The notes beneath the pieces are model-generated. The model was given only the letters and a program-made list of their open reading frames with translations. It was not told the DNA's origin and ran no database searches. Below, one piece after another: positions 36,886 to 46,352 of a stretch of 64,000 nucleotides of DNA (positions are counted from its first letter, which is position 1; each line of letters opens with the position of its first letter). This DNA is from Streptomyces composti (GTDB taxonomy: Bacteria; Actinomycetota; Actinomycetes; Streptomycetales; Streptomycetaceae), in contig NZ_JAATEM010000020.1 of NCBI RefSeq assembly GCF_012034205.1, positions 62,001 through 126,000 of the forward strand, read 5' to 3'. Made by a program: the position numbers and the translations under genes.

Positions 36886-38379
36886 TCAGCCGATGGTGAC
36901 CACGCGGGCCCAGTCCGGCGGCGCGTCGGGCATGTGGTCGGGGGCGTCCTCGTCCACGGAAGGGAACGACCGCGGTCGCGCGAACAGGCCGACCACGGTG
37001 CGGCAGGGCGGCCGGGACCCGGGCCAGGGCGTATGCCCGTCGGTGAGGGCCACCGGCACACCGGGACAGGCGCGCAGCGCGCGGGCGAAGCCCGCCCGCA
37101 GGTCCGTTCCGCCGCCGCCCACCAGCGGGATCCCCTCGGTCCGGCACAGCCGGTGCAGGTCGTGGGCCGCGGCGTCACAAGGCACCACGAACACCGTGTC
37201 GCGGCGTCCGCCGACGGCCCGGGAGATGGCGGCGACCTCCAGCAGCGCACTGCCCGGTTCCCGGTCGCTGACCGAGCCGGAGGTGCCGATCACGACGGCC
37301 ACGCGTGGCGGGGTGCGGCGCAGACCCGGCAGCACCGCACGGGGCACGCCCGCCGAACGCCGGGACGGCCGGCCGTAGCTGTGGTCCTCGCCCGCGCCGG
37401 AGCCCGCGACGGCGGCGCGCAGTGCAGCGCCGAGCAACTGCCGCCAGGGCTGCGGCGGGTGAGAGGCCTCCTCCGCCCTGCGCCGCCAGCTCTCGGGTGC
37501 GCTGCCGCGGCGGGCCCGGATGCTTGCCGCCGCGCGGAAGCGCACCGCGTCGCGCAGCAACTGCCGCCAGGGCTGCGGCGGGTGAGAGGCCTCCTCCGCC
37601 CTGCGCCGCCAGCTCTCGGGCGCGCTGCCGCGGCGGGCCCGGATGCTCTCCGCCGCGCGGAAGCGCACCGCGTCGCGCGGCTGCTCGCTGAGACCGTGCG
37701 CTGCCTGGGCACCGAGGTCCCACTCCCGGCGCTGCCCGTCGGCGCCACTGCCTCAGTCCAGCAAGGCCCAGTCCTGGGTGCGGGGACCCAGGCGGAACTG
37801 GCGCAGATACTCCTCCATCGGCTCGCCGGACGGCAGGTGCAGCGTGGCCGGGCCGACGGCGCCCTCCGGGCGGGCCGGTCCGTCGCCGTGGATGTCGTCG
37901 TTGATCTCGCAGTCCGCGGCGATGTTCATGCGCAGCCGCTCCCCCGGTCCGTTCAGCCCGTGCTGCGCGGCGAACCGGTCGCTGCGCCCGTGGTGGTCGC
38001 GCAGCAGGTGCGACACCTCGTGCACCCACACCCCGGCCGGCTGCTCCACAGGTGTGCGGGCGGCGAAGGCGGGCGAGACACAACACCGCCGGTGCCGGTC
38101 GACGGCCGTGGTCGGCACACAGGTCGGGGACCAGGTGCCGCAGATCGGCGCGGACCCGAGAGACAAGGGCGTGGCCGTGGGTGCGGGCCAGGGACCGCAG
38201 ATCGGTCTCGTGGTCGATGTGCGCGGCGGAGCAGGCGCCCGCCCAGTCGCCGGCACGTCGATCACGGAGGCCGGAACGGCGTATCTGCGCACGCGCCGCC
38301 ACAGGGAGATGCGGAAGGCGTCACCGGAGGAGTCCTCGGCGCGGGGTTCCTCGTTCGCGGTGTGAGCGGCCATCAGCAC
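36886..38379 (-). pseudogene. VWA-like/DUF2201 metallopeptidase, broken by an in-frame TGA
   Basis: One frame runs the whole length except for a TGA at 37753-37755, between LRQFRLGPRTQDWALLD and GSGADGQRREWDLGA. Family members have a Cys there, so TGC to TGA is likely. The N-terminal part keeps HEVSHLLRDHH (HExxH zinc motif) and LRMNIAADCEINDD. The C-terminal VWA-like part reads VAVVIGTSGSVSD, with Gly in place of the first MIDAS Asp. Codons in the middle are duplicated in tandem (123 bp), and the first 90 residues are scrambled. The MoxR-type ATPase gene that usually accompanies this family is not adjacent. Confidence 0.85.
37433..37678 (-). repeat. 123-bp tandem duplication inside the metallopeptidase pseudogene
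   Basis: Two adjacent copies (37433-37555 and 37556-37678) differ at only a few bases. Each encodes about 41 codons (RDAVRFRAA-SIRARRGSAPE). The period is a multiple of three, so the duplication itself keeps frame. Confidence 0.9.
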
Positions 38380-38601
38380 TCACCCTGCGCGGACGGCCCC
38401 CCAGTCTGTCAACGGAGTGAGTCGTCATCGCGGTGAGCAGATGCGTTCGCCTGCTTCACTCGCCACGGTGAATTGTGCTCGTCCATGGGTGAGTTGACGG
38501 CTCATCGGCCCCTATGTGGTTGAAAGGCTCAATAGTCCGGGCATTCATTTGTCATGAACCTGCGGTCCGGTGGGCGGGCCGCAGTCTCACGGAGGTGTGG
38601 G

Positions 38602-39054
38602 ATGCACCGTAGATTCGCCACCGCACTCACTGCCCCGGCCCTGGCCTTCGCCGCCGTCCTCGCCACGGCCGGAACCGCCGACGCCGTACCCGCCGACAAG
38701 CCGGCCGTGCTGGCGAGCTGGACCCAGACCAGCGCGTCCAGCTACAACCAGTGGGCCGCAGCCCGGGCCAACCAGTCCGCCTGGGCCGCCTACCAGTTCG
38801 ACTGGAGCACCGACTACTGCTCGTCCTCGCCGGACAATCCGTTCGGCTTCCCCTTCCAGATGTCCTGCGCCCGCCACGACTTCGGCTACCGCAACTACAA
38901 GGCCGCGGGCACCTTCAGCGCCAACAAGGCACGACTCGACAGCGCCTTCTACGAAGATCTCAAGCGGGTCTGCGCCAACTACAGCGGCGGGACCCGGACC
39001 GCCTGCAACAGCACCGCATGGACGTACTACCAGGCCGTCAAGGCCTTCGGCTGA
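38602..39054 (+). CDS. Secreted prokaryotic phospholipase A2
   Basis: A 150-aa secreted enzyme that hydrolyses the sn-2 ester of glycerophospholipids with calcium. The signal peptide is MHRRFATALTAPALAFAAVL continuing to ADA. The mature domain of about 120 residues holds the catalytic CARHDFGYRNYK (His-Asp dyad) and calcium-binding DYCSSSPDNPFGFPFQMSC, with four Cys for two disulfides, as in Streptomyces violaceoruber PLA2. The ATG at 38602 has GGAGG 6 nt upstream; longer in-frame starts lack an RBS. A strong hairpin follows. Alone in its transcription unit. Confidence 0.93.
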   Translation: MHRRFATALTAPALAFAAVLATAGTADAVPADKPAVLASWTQTSASSYNQWAAARANQSAWAAYQFDWSTDYCSSSPDNPFGFPFQMSCARHDFGYRNYKAAGTFSANKARLDSAFYEDLKRVCANYSGGTRTACNSTAWTYYQAVKAFG

Positions 39055-39083
39055 CGCCGTCCCAGCCGACGGCAGACGTCAAA

Positions 39084-39118
39084 GGGAAGGGCCCGGCCGT
39101 CCAGGCCGGGCCCTTCCC
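39084..39118 (+). terminator. Terminator after phospholipase A2
   Basis: Perfect 15-bp arms (GGGAAGGGCCCGGCC) and a 5-nt loop, 29 nt after the stop codon and ahead of the convergent catalase gene. Confidence 0.85.
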
Positions 39119-39200
39119 CGTTCGTCTCGCCGTTCGTCCCCCGTTCGTCCCCGTTCGCCTCGCCGTACGTCGGATGCGACCGGTGCGCGGCCGGCGCGGA

Positions 39201-41477
39201 TCAGTTCCGGGTGTCGAAGCGCTCCCAGACGCGGTGCCCGGCGAGGAGTGCGCGCAGCTGCTCCAGGGCGGCCGGGCCGGAGCCGGCGACGACCACGCCG
39301 GGCGCGTCGGCGGGAACGCCGGCCGCGGCCAGGGCGGCCTCGCCGCCCGCCCAGGCGCCGATCGCCTTGCCGTGCCGGAAGGCCTCCGACAGCAGCAGGG
39401 CGACCCGCGGGTCCGCGGCCGGGCGCAGCGCGGCGGACGGCACTCCCTTGGCGTCCCGCGCTCCGTAGGCGTCGTCGCCGACGGCGGGCGGCCCGGCCAG
39501 CAGTACGGCGTCGAACTCGACGGACCGGGCGGTGACGTAACTGCGCTGGGTCATCACCGCGTTGCCGCCCGAGCCGAGCACACCGCCGGTGGGGCCGACG
39601 ACCAGGGGCACCATCCCGGCCTCCAGCACCGCGTCACGCACCGCGTGGACCGCCTCGAGGTCGCTGTCGGGTCCCGCCACGATGCCGATGATCCGGCCGT
39701 CCACCGGCCAGGTCCCCCCGATCTGGGACAGTGCCGGGCTGGGCTCGACGTCGGCGAGCGGCACGGTCGGCTCGGGGGCGGGCAGTCCGAGGCCCTTGGC
39801 GACCTGTTCGCAGAGTTCGGGGTCGATGTTGGCGAGGGTCCGCAGGGCGCGCTCCTTGACGGCCTGCTCGTAGCACTTGCCGAGCTCGAAGGTGTAGGCG
39901 CCGATGATGTGCTCGCGCTCCACGGGGCTCATGCTCAGCCAGAAGCGGCGGGGCTGGCTGAAGTGGTCGGCGAACGACTCGGGGGCCTCGCGCACCTTGG
40001 TCGCCTCGGGGACGCGGACCGGGGTCTCCACATAGGCGCCCTCGGCGGCGCCGGCGGTGAACGGGCAGCCGCCGTCCAGGGAGTTGGGCCGGTAGGGGGC
40101 GACACCCCGGTGCACGGCCGTCTGGTGCATGCCGTCGCGCAGCATGTCGTTGACCGGTGCGTGCGGCCGGTTGATGGGCAGCTGGGGGAAGTTGGGGCCG
40201 CCGAGCCGGGTGATCTGGGTGTCCAGGTAGGAGAAGAGCCGCCCGGCGAGCAGCGGGTCGTCGGTGATGTCGATGCCGGGCACCAGGTGCCCGACGTGGA
40301 AGGCGACCTGCTCGGTCTCGGCGAAGAAGTCGGCCGGGTTGCGGTTGAGGGTGAGCAGCCCGATGGGCTGCACCGGCGCCAGCTCCTCGGGCACGATGTT
40401 GGTCGGGTCGAGCAGGTCGATGCCCTCGAAGGTCTGCTCGGGGGTGTCGGGGAAGGTCTGGATGCCCAGCTCCCACTGCGGGTAGGCGCCGGCCTCGATG
40501 GCGTCGGCGAGGTCCCGGCGGTGGAAGTCGGGGTCGACGCCGTTGATGATCTGCGCCTCCTCCCACACCAGGGAGTGCACGCCCAGCTTCGGCTTCCAGT
40601 GGAACTTCACCAGGGTGGTGGAGCCGTCGGCGGCGACCAGGCGGAAGGTGTGGACGCCGAAGCCCTCCATCATGCGGTAGGAGCGCGGGATGCCCCGGTC
40701 GGACATGTTCCACAGGGTGTGGTGGGTGGCCTCGGTATGCAGGGAGACGAAGTCCCAGAACGTGTCGTGGGCGCTCTGGGCCTGCGGGATCTCCCGGTCG
40801 GGGTGCGGCTTGCCGGCGTGGATGACGTCGGGGAACTTGATGGCGTCCTGGATGAAGAAGACCGGGATGTTGTTGCCGACCAGGTCGAAGACACCCTCCT
40901 GGGTGTAGAACTTGGTGGCGAAGCCGCGGGTGTCGCGCACCGTGTCCGCGGAGCCGCGCGACCCCAGCACGGTGGAGAAGCGCACGAACACCGGCGTCTC
41001 CACGTCCTTGGCGAGGAAGGCCGCCTTGGTGACGGAGGCGGCGGTGCCGTAGCTCTGGAAGACTCCGTGCGCGGCGGCGCCCCGGGCGTGGACCACGCGC
41101 TCCGGGATGCGCTCGTGGTCGAAGTGCATGACCTTCTCGCGCAGATGGTGGTCCTGGAGCAGAACGGGGCCCCGCGGTCCTGCCTTGAGCGAGTGGTCGG
41201 TGTCGTGCAGACGGGCGCCCTGCGCGGTGGTCAGGTAGCTGCCCGCCTGGGCGACGTCGGCCTGGTCCGCCCCCGTGGCCCGGCCGGTCGGCGACATGGT
41301 GGCGGGGCCGGTCTGGTCGGGCTTGGGCGGCAGCGGTTCGCGGGGGGCGACCGGCTCCTCGAGGGACGGCTCCTCGAGGGCCGGGCGCCCGGGGATGCCG
41401 TCGGAGGGGGCGGCGTCCCCCGGGAGGGCGTCGGCGATCTTCCGGGAAGCCCGCTTCAAGGGGTTGGCCTCGCTCAT
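39201..41477 (-). CDS. katE: Large-subunit catalase (HPII/KatE type)
   Basis: A 758-aa heme catalase that disproportionates hydrogen peroxide. The core carries [15 protein letters not shown] (catalytic His), [40 protein letters not shown] (catalytic Asn), and [20 protein letters not shown] (proximal heme Tyr). A C-terminal flavodoxin/DJ-1-like domain of about 150 residues ([20 protein letters not shown]) marks the large clade-2 catalases. Residues 1-60 are a charged N-terminal extension, also typical. Stationary-phase or osmotic induction is common in the family. A MarR gene lies upstream on the same strand, 147 nt away. Confidence 0.95.
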   Translation of the reverse strand: MSEANPLKRASRKIADALPGDAAPSDGIPGRPALEEPSLEEPVAPREPLPPKPDQTGPATMSPTGRATGADQADVAQAGSYLTTAQGARLHDTDHSLKAGPRGPVLLQDHHLREKVMHFDHERIPERVVHARGAAAHGVFQSYGTAASVTKAAFLAKDVETPVFVRFSTVLGSRGSADTVRDTRGFATKFYTQEGVFDLVGNNIPVFFIQDAIKFPDVIHAGKPHPDREIPQAQSAHDTFWDFVSLHTEATHHTLWNMSDRGIPRSYRMMEGFGVHTFRLVAADGSTTLVKFHWKPKLGVHSLVWEEAQIINGVDPDFHRRDLADAIEAGAYPQWELGIQTFPDTPEQTFEGIDLLDPTNIVPEELAPVQPIGLLTLNRNPADFFAETEQVAFHVGHLVPGIDITDDPLLAGRLFSYLDTQITRLGGPNFPQLPINRPHAPVNDMLRDGMHQTAVHRGVAPYRPNSLDGGCPFTAGAAEGAYVETPVRVPEATKVREAPESFADHFSQPRRFWLSMSPVEREHIIGAYTFELGKCYEQAVKERALRTLANIDPELCEQVAKGLGLPAPEPTVPLADVEPSPALSQIGGTWPVDGRIIGIVAGPDSDLEAVHAVRDAVLEAGMVPLVVGPTGGVLGSGGNAVMTQRSYVTARSVEFDAVLLAGPPAVGDDAYGARDAKGVPSAALRPAADPRVALLLSEAFRHGKAIGAWAGGEAALAAAGVPADAPGVVVAGSGPAALEQLRALLAGHRVWERFDTRN

Positions 41478-41624
41478 GGGATGACACTCCTACGGTCCGC
41501 TGAGGGCAGTGGCCACGGCTGAGTACCCGGAAAGGGGGCACGATGCCGTCAAGTTCTCACGCCCCCGGACCCCTCGCACCGGGCGTGCCGCGATGGGGTG
41601 AACCTGCCGCCCGGCCGCGTCCGG

Positions 41625-42080
41625 TCAGTGGTGCCAGGCCCGGCCGCCCGTGTTGTGGATGAACCGCTGGAGCACCTTCATGGTGGTCAGATACTCCTCG
41701 TCGGAGATGCCCGCGTGGCGCTCGGCCCAGAGCTCGTCCTGCAACGCGGCAGCCTTCTCGTACCGGGCCCGTCCCTGGTCCGTAGGGGTCAGCCGCCCCT
41801 CGCCGTCCTCGTCGAGCAGGGTGTGGGCGACGCAGGCGTCGATCTCCGCGGTGATGCCCTCGCGTCCGGTGTCGAGGTAGCCGGAGAGCATGTCGAGGAG
41901 CTCGTCGCGGGTGCGTCCGCCGGTGCGGGCGGTCTGCGCCAGGATCCACCACTGGGGCTGGGTGAGATCCAGTTCCGCGAGGGCGGTGCGGGTGCGGGTG
42001 ACGACCGCCTTGTGGGCCGCCCAGGCCCAGTAGCCGATCGGCTGCTTGATCAGTTCCGCGTCGCTGTGCGAGTACTGCAT
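41625..42080 (-). CDS. MarR-family regulator
   Basis: A 151-aa winged-helix regulator: IGYWAWAAHKAVVTRTRTAL, LDLTQPQWWILAQTARTGGR, TRDELLDMLSGYLDTGREGI (recognition region), and GRLTPTDQGRARYEKAAALQ (wing and dimer helix). The MQYSHSDAELIKQPIGYW N-terminus is that of a streptomycete MarR subgroup. The start at 42080 has GAGGGG upstream. Neighbouring redox genes (catalase, AhpD-like) suggest oxidative or electrophile stress, but its site was not identified. Confidence 0.88.
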   Translation of the reverse strand: MQYSHSDAELIKQPIGYWAWAAHKAVVTRTRTALAELDLTQPQWWILAQTARTGGRTRDELLDMLSGYLDTGREGITAEIDACVAHTLLDEDGEGRLTPTDQGRARYEKAAALQDELWAERHAGISDEEYLTTMKVLQRFIHNTGGRAWHH

Positions 42081-42202
42081 GGCTGCGATCCCCTCGATAG
42101 CCGCCCTTTCGGGCCGGACGGGATCGAACGTAGAAACTCGAGCGCACTTGAGGTCAAGCGGCGTCCGCACGGGGGCCCGCGGCCCCGCTCACAGGAGCCC
42201 GC

Positions 42203-42427
42203 TCAGAACAACTGCTCCTGGACGGCCGGCGCGGAGGGGCCCTGAGGGCGGCGGGGGCGCGCGGGGCGGTCCGGGCGCTGCTGCCCGAAGAGAGCGGGGG
42301 TGCCGTACGCGTCGGGCTCGGCCGGGACGACGACAGGGCCGCTGCCGACGTTCAGGCGCAGCGGCGCCTCGCGGTCGAAGTCGCCCGGTGTCATGTCCGT
42401 CCAGTCGCGTTCCTGACGCTCGCTCAC
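42203..42427 (-). CDS. Conserved small hypothetical protein
   Basis: A 74-aa protein with no recognised domain: SERQERDWTDMTPGDFDREA, LRLNVGSGPVVVPAEPDAYG, and a Pro/Arg-rich tail ending EQLF. The GTG at 42427 has GGAG just upstream. The text TPGDFDREAPLRL looks like a conserved streptomycete small protein, but I cannot name it. The Pro-rich tail suggests disorder. Confidence 0.6.
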   Translation of the reverse strand: MSERQERDWTDMTPGDFDREAPLRLNVGSGPVVVPAEPDAYGTPALFGQQRPDRPARPRRPQGPSAPAVQEQLF

Positions 42428-42589
42428 CGGCGCTCCGCTCCCCGTCCCTGCTCCGGCCACACATTGTCCCCCGTCTCCGGCCACCCGACCCGCCAGGGGT
42501 GAGACGCACCTCACATCCGCAGCCGGTCACACCGCCCGGCGCCGCTCCGTCAGTAGGGCGTAACCGACCAGCTGACCAAGGAGATCATC

Positions 42590-43063
42590 ATGGATGCTCG
42601 AGTCGATCTCTTCTCCAACGCCCTCGGCGCGAAGGTACTGAAGCACATCAACTCCGCGGGCAAGGCGGTCTCGGAGTCGACGCTGCCGGCCGCCACCCAG
42701 GAGCTGGTGAAGATCCGCGCCAGCCAGATCAACGGCTGCGGCTTCTGCCTCGACATGCACACCAAGGAGGCCGCCGCTGCCGGGGAGAGCGCCCTGCGCC
42801 TGAACATGGTCGCCGCCTGGCGGGAGTCCACGGTCTTCACGGAGGCCGAGCGCGCCGCATTGGAGCTGACCGAACAGGGCACCCGGCTGGCGGACGCCTC
42901 CGGAGGCGTGAGCGACGAGGCGTGGGAGAACGCGGCCAAGCACTACGACGAGGACCAGCTCGTCGCCCTGATGTCGCTGATCGCGATCATCAACACCTAC
43001 AACCGGCTGAATGTGATCAACCGGCTGCCGGGCGGCAACTACCGGGTCGGCCAGTTCGACTGA
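42590..43063 (+). CDS. Carboxymuconolactone decarboxylase / AhpD-like protein
   Basis: A 157-aa all-alpha protein of the CMD/AhpD superfamily with the redox signature QINGCGFCLDMHTKEA (C-x-x-C followed by His). This motif in AhpD-type proteins acts in peroxide reduction. The C-terminal half (VALMSLIAIINTYNRLNVIN) is typical of the family. It stands in a cluster of redox genes (katE, MarR, msrA). An ATG with AAGGAG-like RBS (AAGGAGATC) precedes it. A hairpin follows. Confidence 0.9.
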   Translation: MDARVDLFSNALGAKVLKHINSAGKAVSESTLPAATQELVKIRASQINGCGFCLDMHTKEAAAAGESALRLNMVAAWRESTVFTEAERAALELTEQGTRLADASGGVSDEAWENAAKHYDEDQLVALMSLIAIINTYNRLNVINRLPGGNYRVGQFD

Positions 43064-43081
43064 CCCCCGGCACGCACCACG

Positions 43082-43111
43082 ACGCCCCGCGTCCGCATGG
43101 GCGCGGGGCGT
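43082..43111 (+). terminator. Terminator after the AhpD-like gene
   Basis: 10-bp arms (ACGCCCCGCG) around a 10-nt loop, 19 nt after the stop and before the convergent msrA. Confidence 0.7.
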
Positions 43112-43139
43112 TCCGTGCTGCCGGCGGCTGCGGCCGCGG

Positions 43140-43652
43140 TCAGGACGCGTTGCGCTTGGGCAGCTTCCAGTTGGGCCGCACGAAGTGGCAGGTGTAGCCG
43201 TCCGGGTAGCGCTGGAGGTAGTCCTGGTGCTCGGGCTCGGCCTCCCAGAAGGGGCCGGCGGGCGACACCTCGGTGACGACCTCGCCGGGCCACAGCCCCG
43301 AGGCGTTGACGTCGGCGATGGTCTCCTCGGCGATGCGCTTCTGCTCGTCGTTGTAGTAGAAGATCGCCGAGCGGTAGCTCAGGCCGATGTCGTTGCCCTG
43401 CCGGTTCTTCGTGGTCGGGTCGTGGATCTGGAAGAAGTACTCCAGGATCGTGCGGTAGTCGGTGACGGACGGATCGTAGGTGATCTCGATCGACTCCGCG
43501 TGGGTGCCGTGGTTGCGGTAGGTGGCGTTGGGAACGTCACCACCGCTGTACCCCACTCGTGTGGAGATCACGCCCGGGAACGAGCGGATCAGCTCCTGCA
43601 TGCCCCAGAAGCAGCCGCCTGCCAGCAGCGCCTTCTCCTCGGTCCTCGTCAT
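43140..43652 (-). CDS. msrA: Peptide-methionine (S)-S-oxide reductase
   Basis: A 170-aa repair enzyme reducing methionine-S-sulfoxide in proteins. It carries the catalytic GGCFWGMQE, the substrate-pocket texts [20 protein letters not shown] and [20 protein letters not shown], and [20 protein letters not shown] with [13 protein letters not shown]. No MsrB domain is fused. The ATG at 43652 is chosen because the catalytic motif begins 12 residues in; a GAGAGGACG RBS precedes it. A MarR gene ends 101 nt upstream on the same strand. Confidence 0.95.
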   Translation of the reverse strand: MTRTEEKALLAGGCFWGMQELIRSFPGVISTRVGYSGGDVPNATYRNHGTHAESIEITYDPSVTDYRTILEYFFQIHDPTTKNRQGNDIGLSYRSAIFYYNDEQKRIAEETIADVNASGLWPGEVVTEVSPAGPFWEAEPEHQDYLQRYPDGYTCHFVRPNWKLPKRNAS

Positions 43653-43753
43653 CTCGTCCTCTCCCAGCGTGCGCGTCGGCGACCGTTCAACGGGGTCAAC
43701 CCCACCGGAGGCATGATTGTTCCAGCCATGATCATCGGCGCCGTCCCCCGGGG

Positions 43754-44227
43754 TCAGCGGGCGGAGGAGTCCAGGTGGCGGGTGAGCGCGGCGAGCGCCC
43801 CCACCGCGGATGCGAGGGCCCCGATCTCGCCGTCGCTGAGGGATGAAAGGGCCTGTCTGATCCGGGCGGTCTCCTGGTCGCGCACCTCGGCCAGCCGGCG
43901 CCGGGCCGCGGCGGTCGGATACAGATGGGCGACGCGCCGGTCGGAGCGGTCCTGCCGCCGCTCCAGCAGCCCCGACTCGGTCATCCGGGAGACCAGCGCG
44001 CTCACATTGCTGGGCTTCATCAGCAGTGCCTCGGCCGCCTCGCGCACGGTGGCGCCCTCGCGCCCCGCCACGAAGCGCAGCAGGGCGAGCTGGCCGTCCG
44101 GCGGCCGGGGGTGCGGGTGGCCGGCGGGCCGGCGGTCCAGGGCCCGGGACAGCGCGGGCAGGCAGGCCGCGAGGCCGGAGGCCGTGCGGTCGAGCTCCCG
44201 GCCCGTGGCACTGGTCGAGTCGGTCAC
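43754..44227 (-). CDS. MarR-family regulator, leaderless and probably autorepressed
   Basis: A 157-aa winged-helix repressor: [40 protein letters not shown] (recognition helix), [20 protein letters not shown] (wing). The GTG at 44227 lies 6 nt after a -10 box, so the mRNA is leaderless. An operator-like dyad with 9-bp arms overlaps its promoter and lies 48 nt upstream of htpG, so it may control both htpG and itself. msrA, 101 nt downstream, may be co-transcribed. Confidence 0.9.
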   Translation of the reverse strand: MTDSTSATGRELDRTASGLAACLPALSRALDRRPAGHPHPRPPDGQLALLRFVAGREGATVREAAEALLMKPSNVSALVSRMTESGLLERRQDRSDRRVAHLYPTAAARRRLAEVRDQETARIRQALSSLSDGEIGALASAVGALAALTRHLDSSAR

Positions 44228-44233
44228 TCCGGC

Positions 44234-44263
44234 ACAATAGGTATGGTTTCATACCTATGTCAA
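44234..44263 (-). promoter_or_regulatory. Promoter and 9-bp-arm operator of the MarR gene
   Basis: Minus strand: -35 TTGACA (44258-44263), 18-nt spacer, -10 TATTGT (44234-44239). Between and over them is a perfect inverted repeat with arms ATAGGTATG and a 4-nt spacer (44237-44258). The GTG at 44227 follows the -10 by 6 nt, implying a leaderless transcript. This is the clearest operator in the window. Confidence 0.8.
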
Positions 44264-44306
44264 AGGACGCACGTCACCCCATGGACCTGTGAGGTAAGGG
44301 CGCACC

Positions 44307-46205
44307 ATGCCGACCGAAACGTTTGAGTTCCAGGTAGAGGCCCGTCAGCTGCTCCAGCTGATGATCCACTCGGTCTACTCGAACAAGGACGTCTTCCTCC
44401 GCGAGCTCGTCTCCAACGCCTCCGACGCGCTCGACAAGCTGCGGCTGGCCAAACTGCGGGACGACTCGCTCGACGCCGATGTGTCCGACCTGCACATCGA
44501 GCTCGAGGTCGACAAGGACGCCCGCACCCTCACCGTGCGGGACAACGGCATCGGCATGTCCTACGACGAGGTCGGCGACCTCATCGGCACCATCGCCAAC
44601 TCGGGCACCGCCGAGTTCCTGCGGGAGCTGAAGGAGGCGAAGGACTCCGCGAACGCCGAGGGGCTGATCGGCCAGTTCGGTGTGGGCTTCTACTCCGCCT
44701 TCATGGTGGCGGACGAGGTCACGCTGGTGACCCGGCGGGCCGGCGAGCAGCAGGGCACCCGCTGGCAGTCGCGCGGCGAGGGCACCTACACCCTGGAGAA
44801 GGTGGACGACGTCCCGCAGGGCACCTCGGTCGTCCTGCACCTGAAGCCGGCCGACCCGGACAACCAGCTGCACGACTACACGTCGGTGTGGAAGCTGAAG
44901 GAGATCGTCAAGCACTACTCCGACTTCATCACCTGGCCGATCCGGCTGGTGGGCGAGAAGCGCGAGGGAGACAAGGACGCGGAACCCGAGACGCTCAACT
45001 CGATGAAGGCCCTGTGGGCCCGCTCCCGCGACGAGGTGTCCGACGAGGAGTACCACGAGCTCTACAAGCACATCAGCCACGACTGGCGCGACCCGCTGGA
45101 CATCATCCAGCTGCAGGCCGAGGGCACCTTCGAGTACCAGGCCCTGCTGTTCCTCCCCGCGCACGCCCCGCACGACCTGTTCACGCAGAATTTCAAGCGC
45201 GGCGTCCAGCTGTATGTGAAGCGCGTCTTCATCATGGACGACTGCGAGGAGCTGCTGCCGCCGTACCTGCGCTTCGTCAAGGGCGTGGTGGACGCGCAGG
45301 ACCTCTCGCTGAACGTCTCCCGCGAGATCCTGCAGCAGGACCGGCACATCCGGATGATGCAGCGCCGGCTGACCAAGAAGGTGCTCTCCTCGGTCAAGAG
45401 CATGATGGCGAACGACGCCGAGAAGTACGCCGCCTTCTGGCGGGAGTTCGGCGCGGTCCTCAAGGAGGGCCTGGTCGTCGACCCGGACAACCGCGACGCG
45501 CTGCTCGCCGTCTGCTCGTTCGCCACCACCAGGTCCGAGGACCGCACGGTCACGCTCAAGCAGTACGTGGAGCGGATGCCGGACGGCCAGAAGGACATCT
45601 ACTACGTCACCGGTGAGTCCCGGCAGACCATCGACAACTCCCCGCACATGGAGGCCTTCCGCGAGCGCGGCGTCGAGGTGCTGCTGCTCACCGACCCGGT
45701 GGACGAGGTCTGGGTCGACGCGGTGGGCGAGTTCGAGGGCAAGCGGCTGCGCTCCGTCGCCAAGGGCGAGATCGACCTCGGCTCCGAGGACGACGAGAAG
45801 AAGGACAGCGAGCGGGAGAAGCGGGCCGAGGAGTACGAGGGCCTGCTCGGCTGGATGCGGGAGCAGCTGGAGGAGGACATCAAGGAGGTGCGCCTCTCGT
45901 CGCGTCTGACGGTGTCCCCGGCCTGCCTGGTCGCCGACGCCGACGACCTCACCCCGGCGCTGGAGAGCATGTACCGGGCCATGGGCCAGGAGGTACCGCA
46001 CACCAAGCGCATCCTGGAGCTCAACCCGGACCACGAGCTGGTGAAGGGCCTCAACCGCGCCTTCAAGGAGCGCGAGGACAAGGCGGAACTGGCCGAGACC
46101 ACCGAGCTGCTGCACGCCCTGGCCGTGGTGGCCGAGGGCGGCCGGCCCAAGGACCCGGGCCGCTTCGTGAAGCTGGCGGCGGAGCGTCTGCAGCGGACGC
46201 TGTGA
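44307..46205 (+). CDS. htpG: Molecular chaperone HtpG (Hsp90)
   Basis: A 632-aa ATP-dependent chaperone. The N-terminal ATPase has [47 protein letters not shown] and [13 protein letters not shown]. The middle domain has [20 protein letters not shown] with the catalytic Arg. A C-terminal dimerisation domain of about 100 residues ends in RLQRTL. It assists protein folding and regulator stability under stress. GAGGTAAGG precedes the ATG by about 10 nt. It is divergent from a MarR gene whose operator lies in the shared intergenic region. Confidence 0.96.
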
Positions 46206-46211
46206 CAACTC

Positions 46212-46233
46212 CCGTACTCCCCGGGGAGTACGG
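46212..46233 (+). terminator. Terminator after htpG
   Basis: Perfect 11-bp arms (CCGTACTCCCC) without a spacer, 6 nt after the htpG stop. Confidence 0.75.
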
Positions 46234-46243
46234 TCGCCGGCCA

Positions 46244-46319
46244 GGGGCGGGGTCGTGGCCGGGAGGCAGTGCGCCGTGACTGCAGCCCGGAGGACGCCGG
46301 TTCGCATCCGGCCGCCCCG
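46244..46319 (+). other. tRNA-like element, possibly an unusual or decayed tRNA
   Basis: 76 nt resembling a tRNA. The ends GGGGCGG (46244-46250) and CCGCCCC (46312-46318) pair. A T-arm-like CCGG-TTCGCAT-CCGG precedes the 3' end with only 4 stem pairs. A GTGGCCGGGAGGCA stretch looks like the D-arm of Cys/Leu/Ser-type tRNAs. AGGAC could be the variable loop. The anticodon arm does not fold well: loop ACTGCAG lacks U33, with a mismatch in the stem. No encoded CCA. It may be a degenerate tRNA, an atypical tRNA or a coincidental fold. Confidence 0.35.
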
Positions 46320-46352
46320 CCCCCTCTCCGGCGTCCTCGAAGTTCCGCAGGC

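Noticed and set aside
35030-37378. A 782-codon plus-strand frame opposite the MFS transporter
   Set aside because: Low-complexity composition, no motif, and it is antisense to a well-supported 14-helix exporter.
37753-37755. TGA read as selenocysteine in the metallopeptidase
   Set aside because: I saw no SECIS-like stem-loop argument strong enough, the neighbouring MIDAS Asp is mutated and the N-terminus is scrambled, so decay is the simpler explanation.
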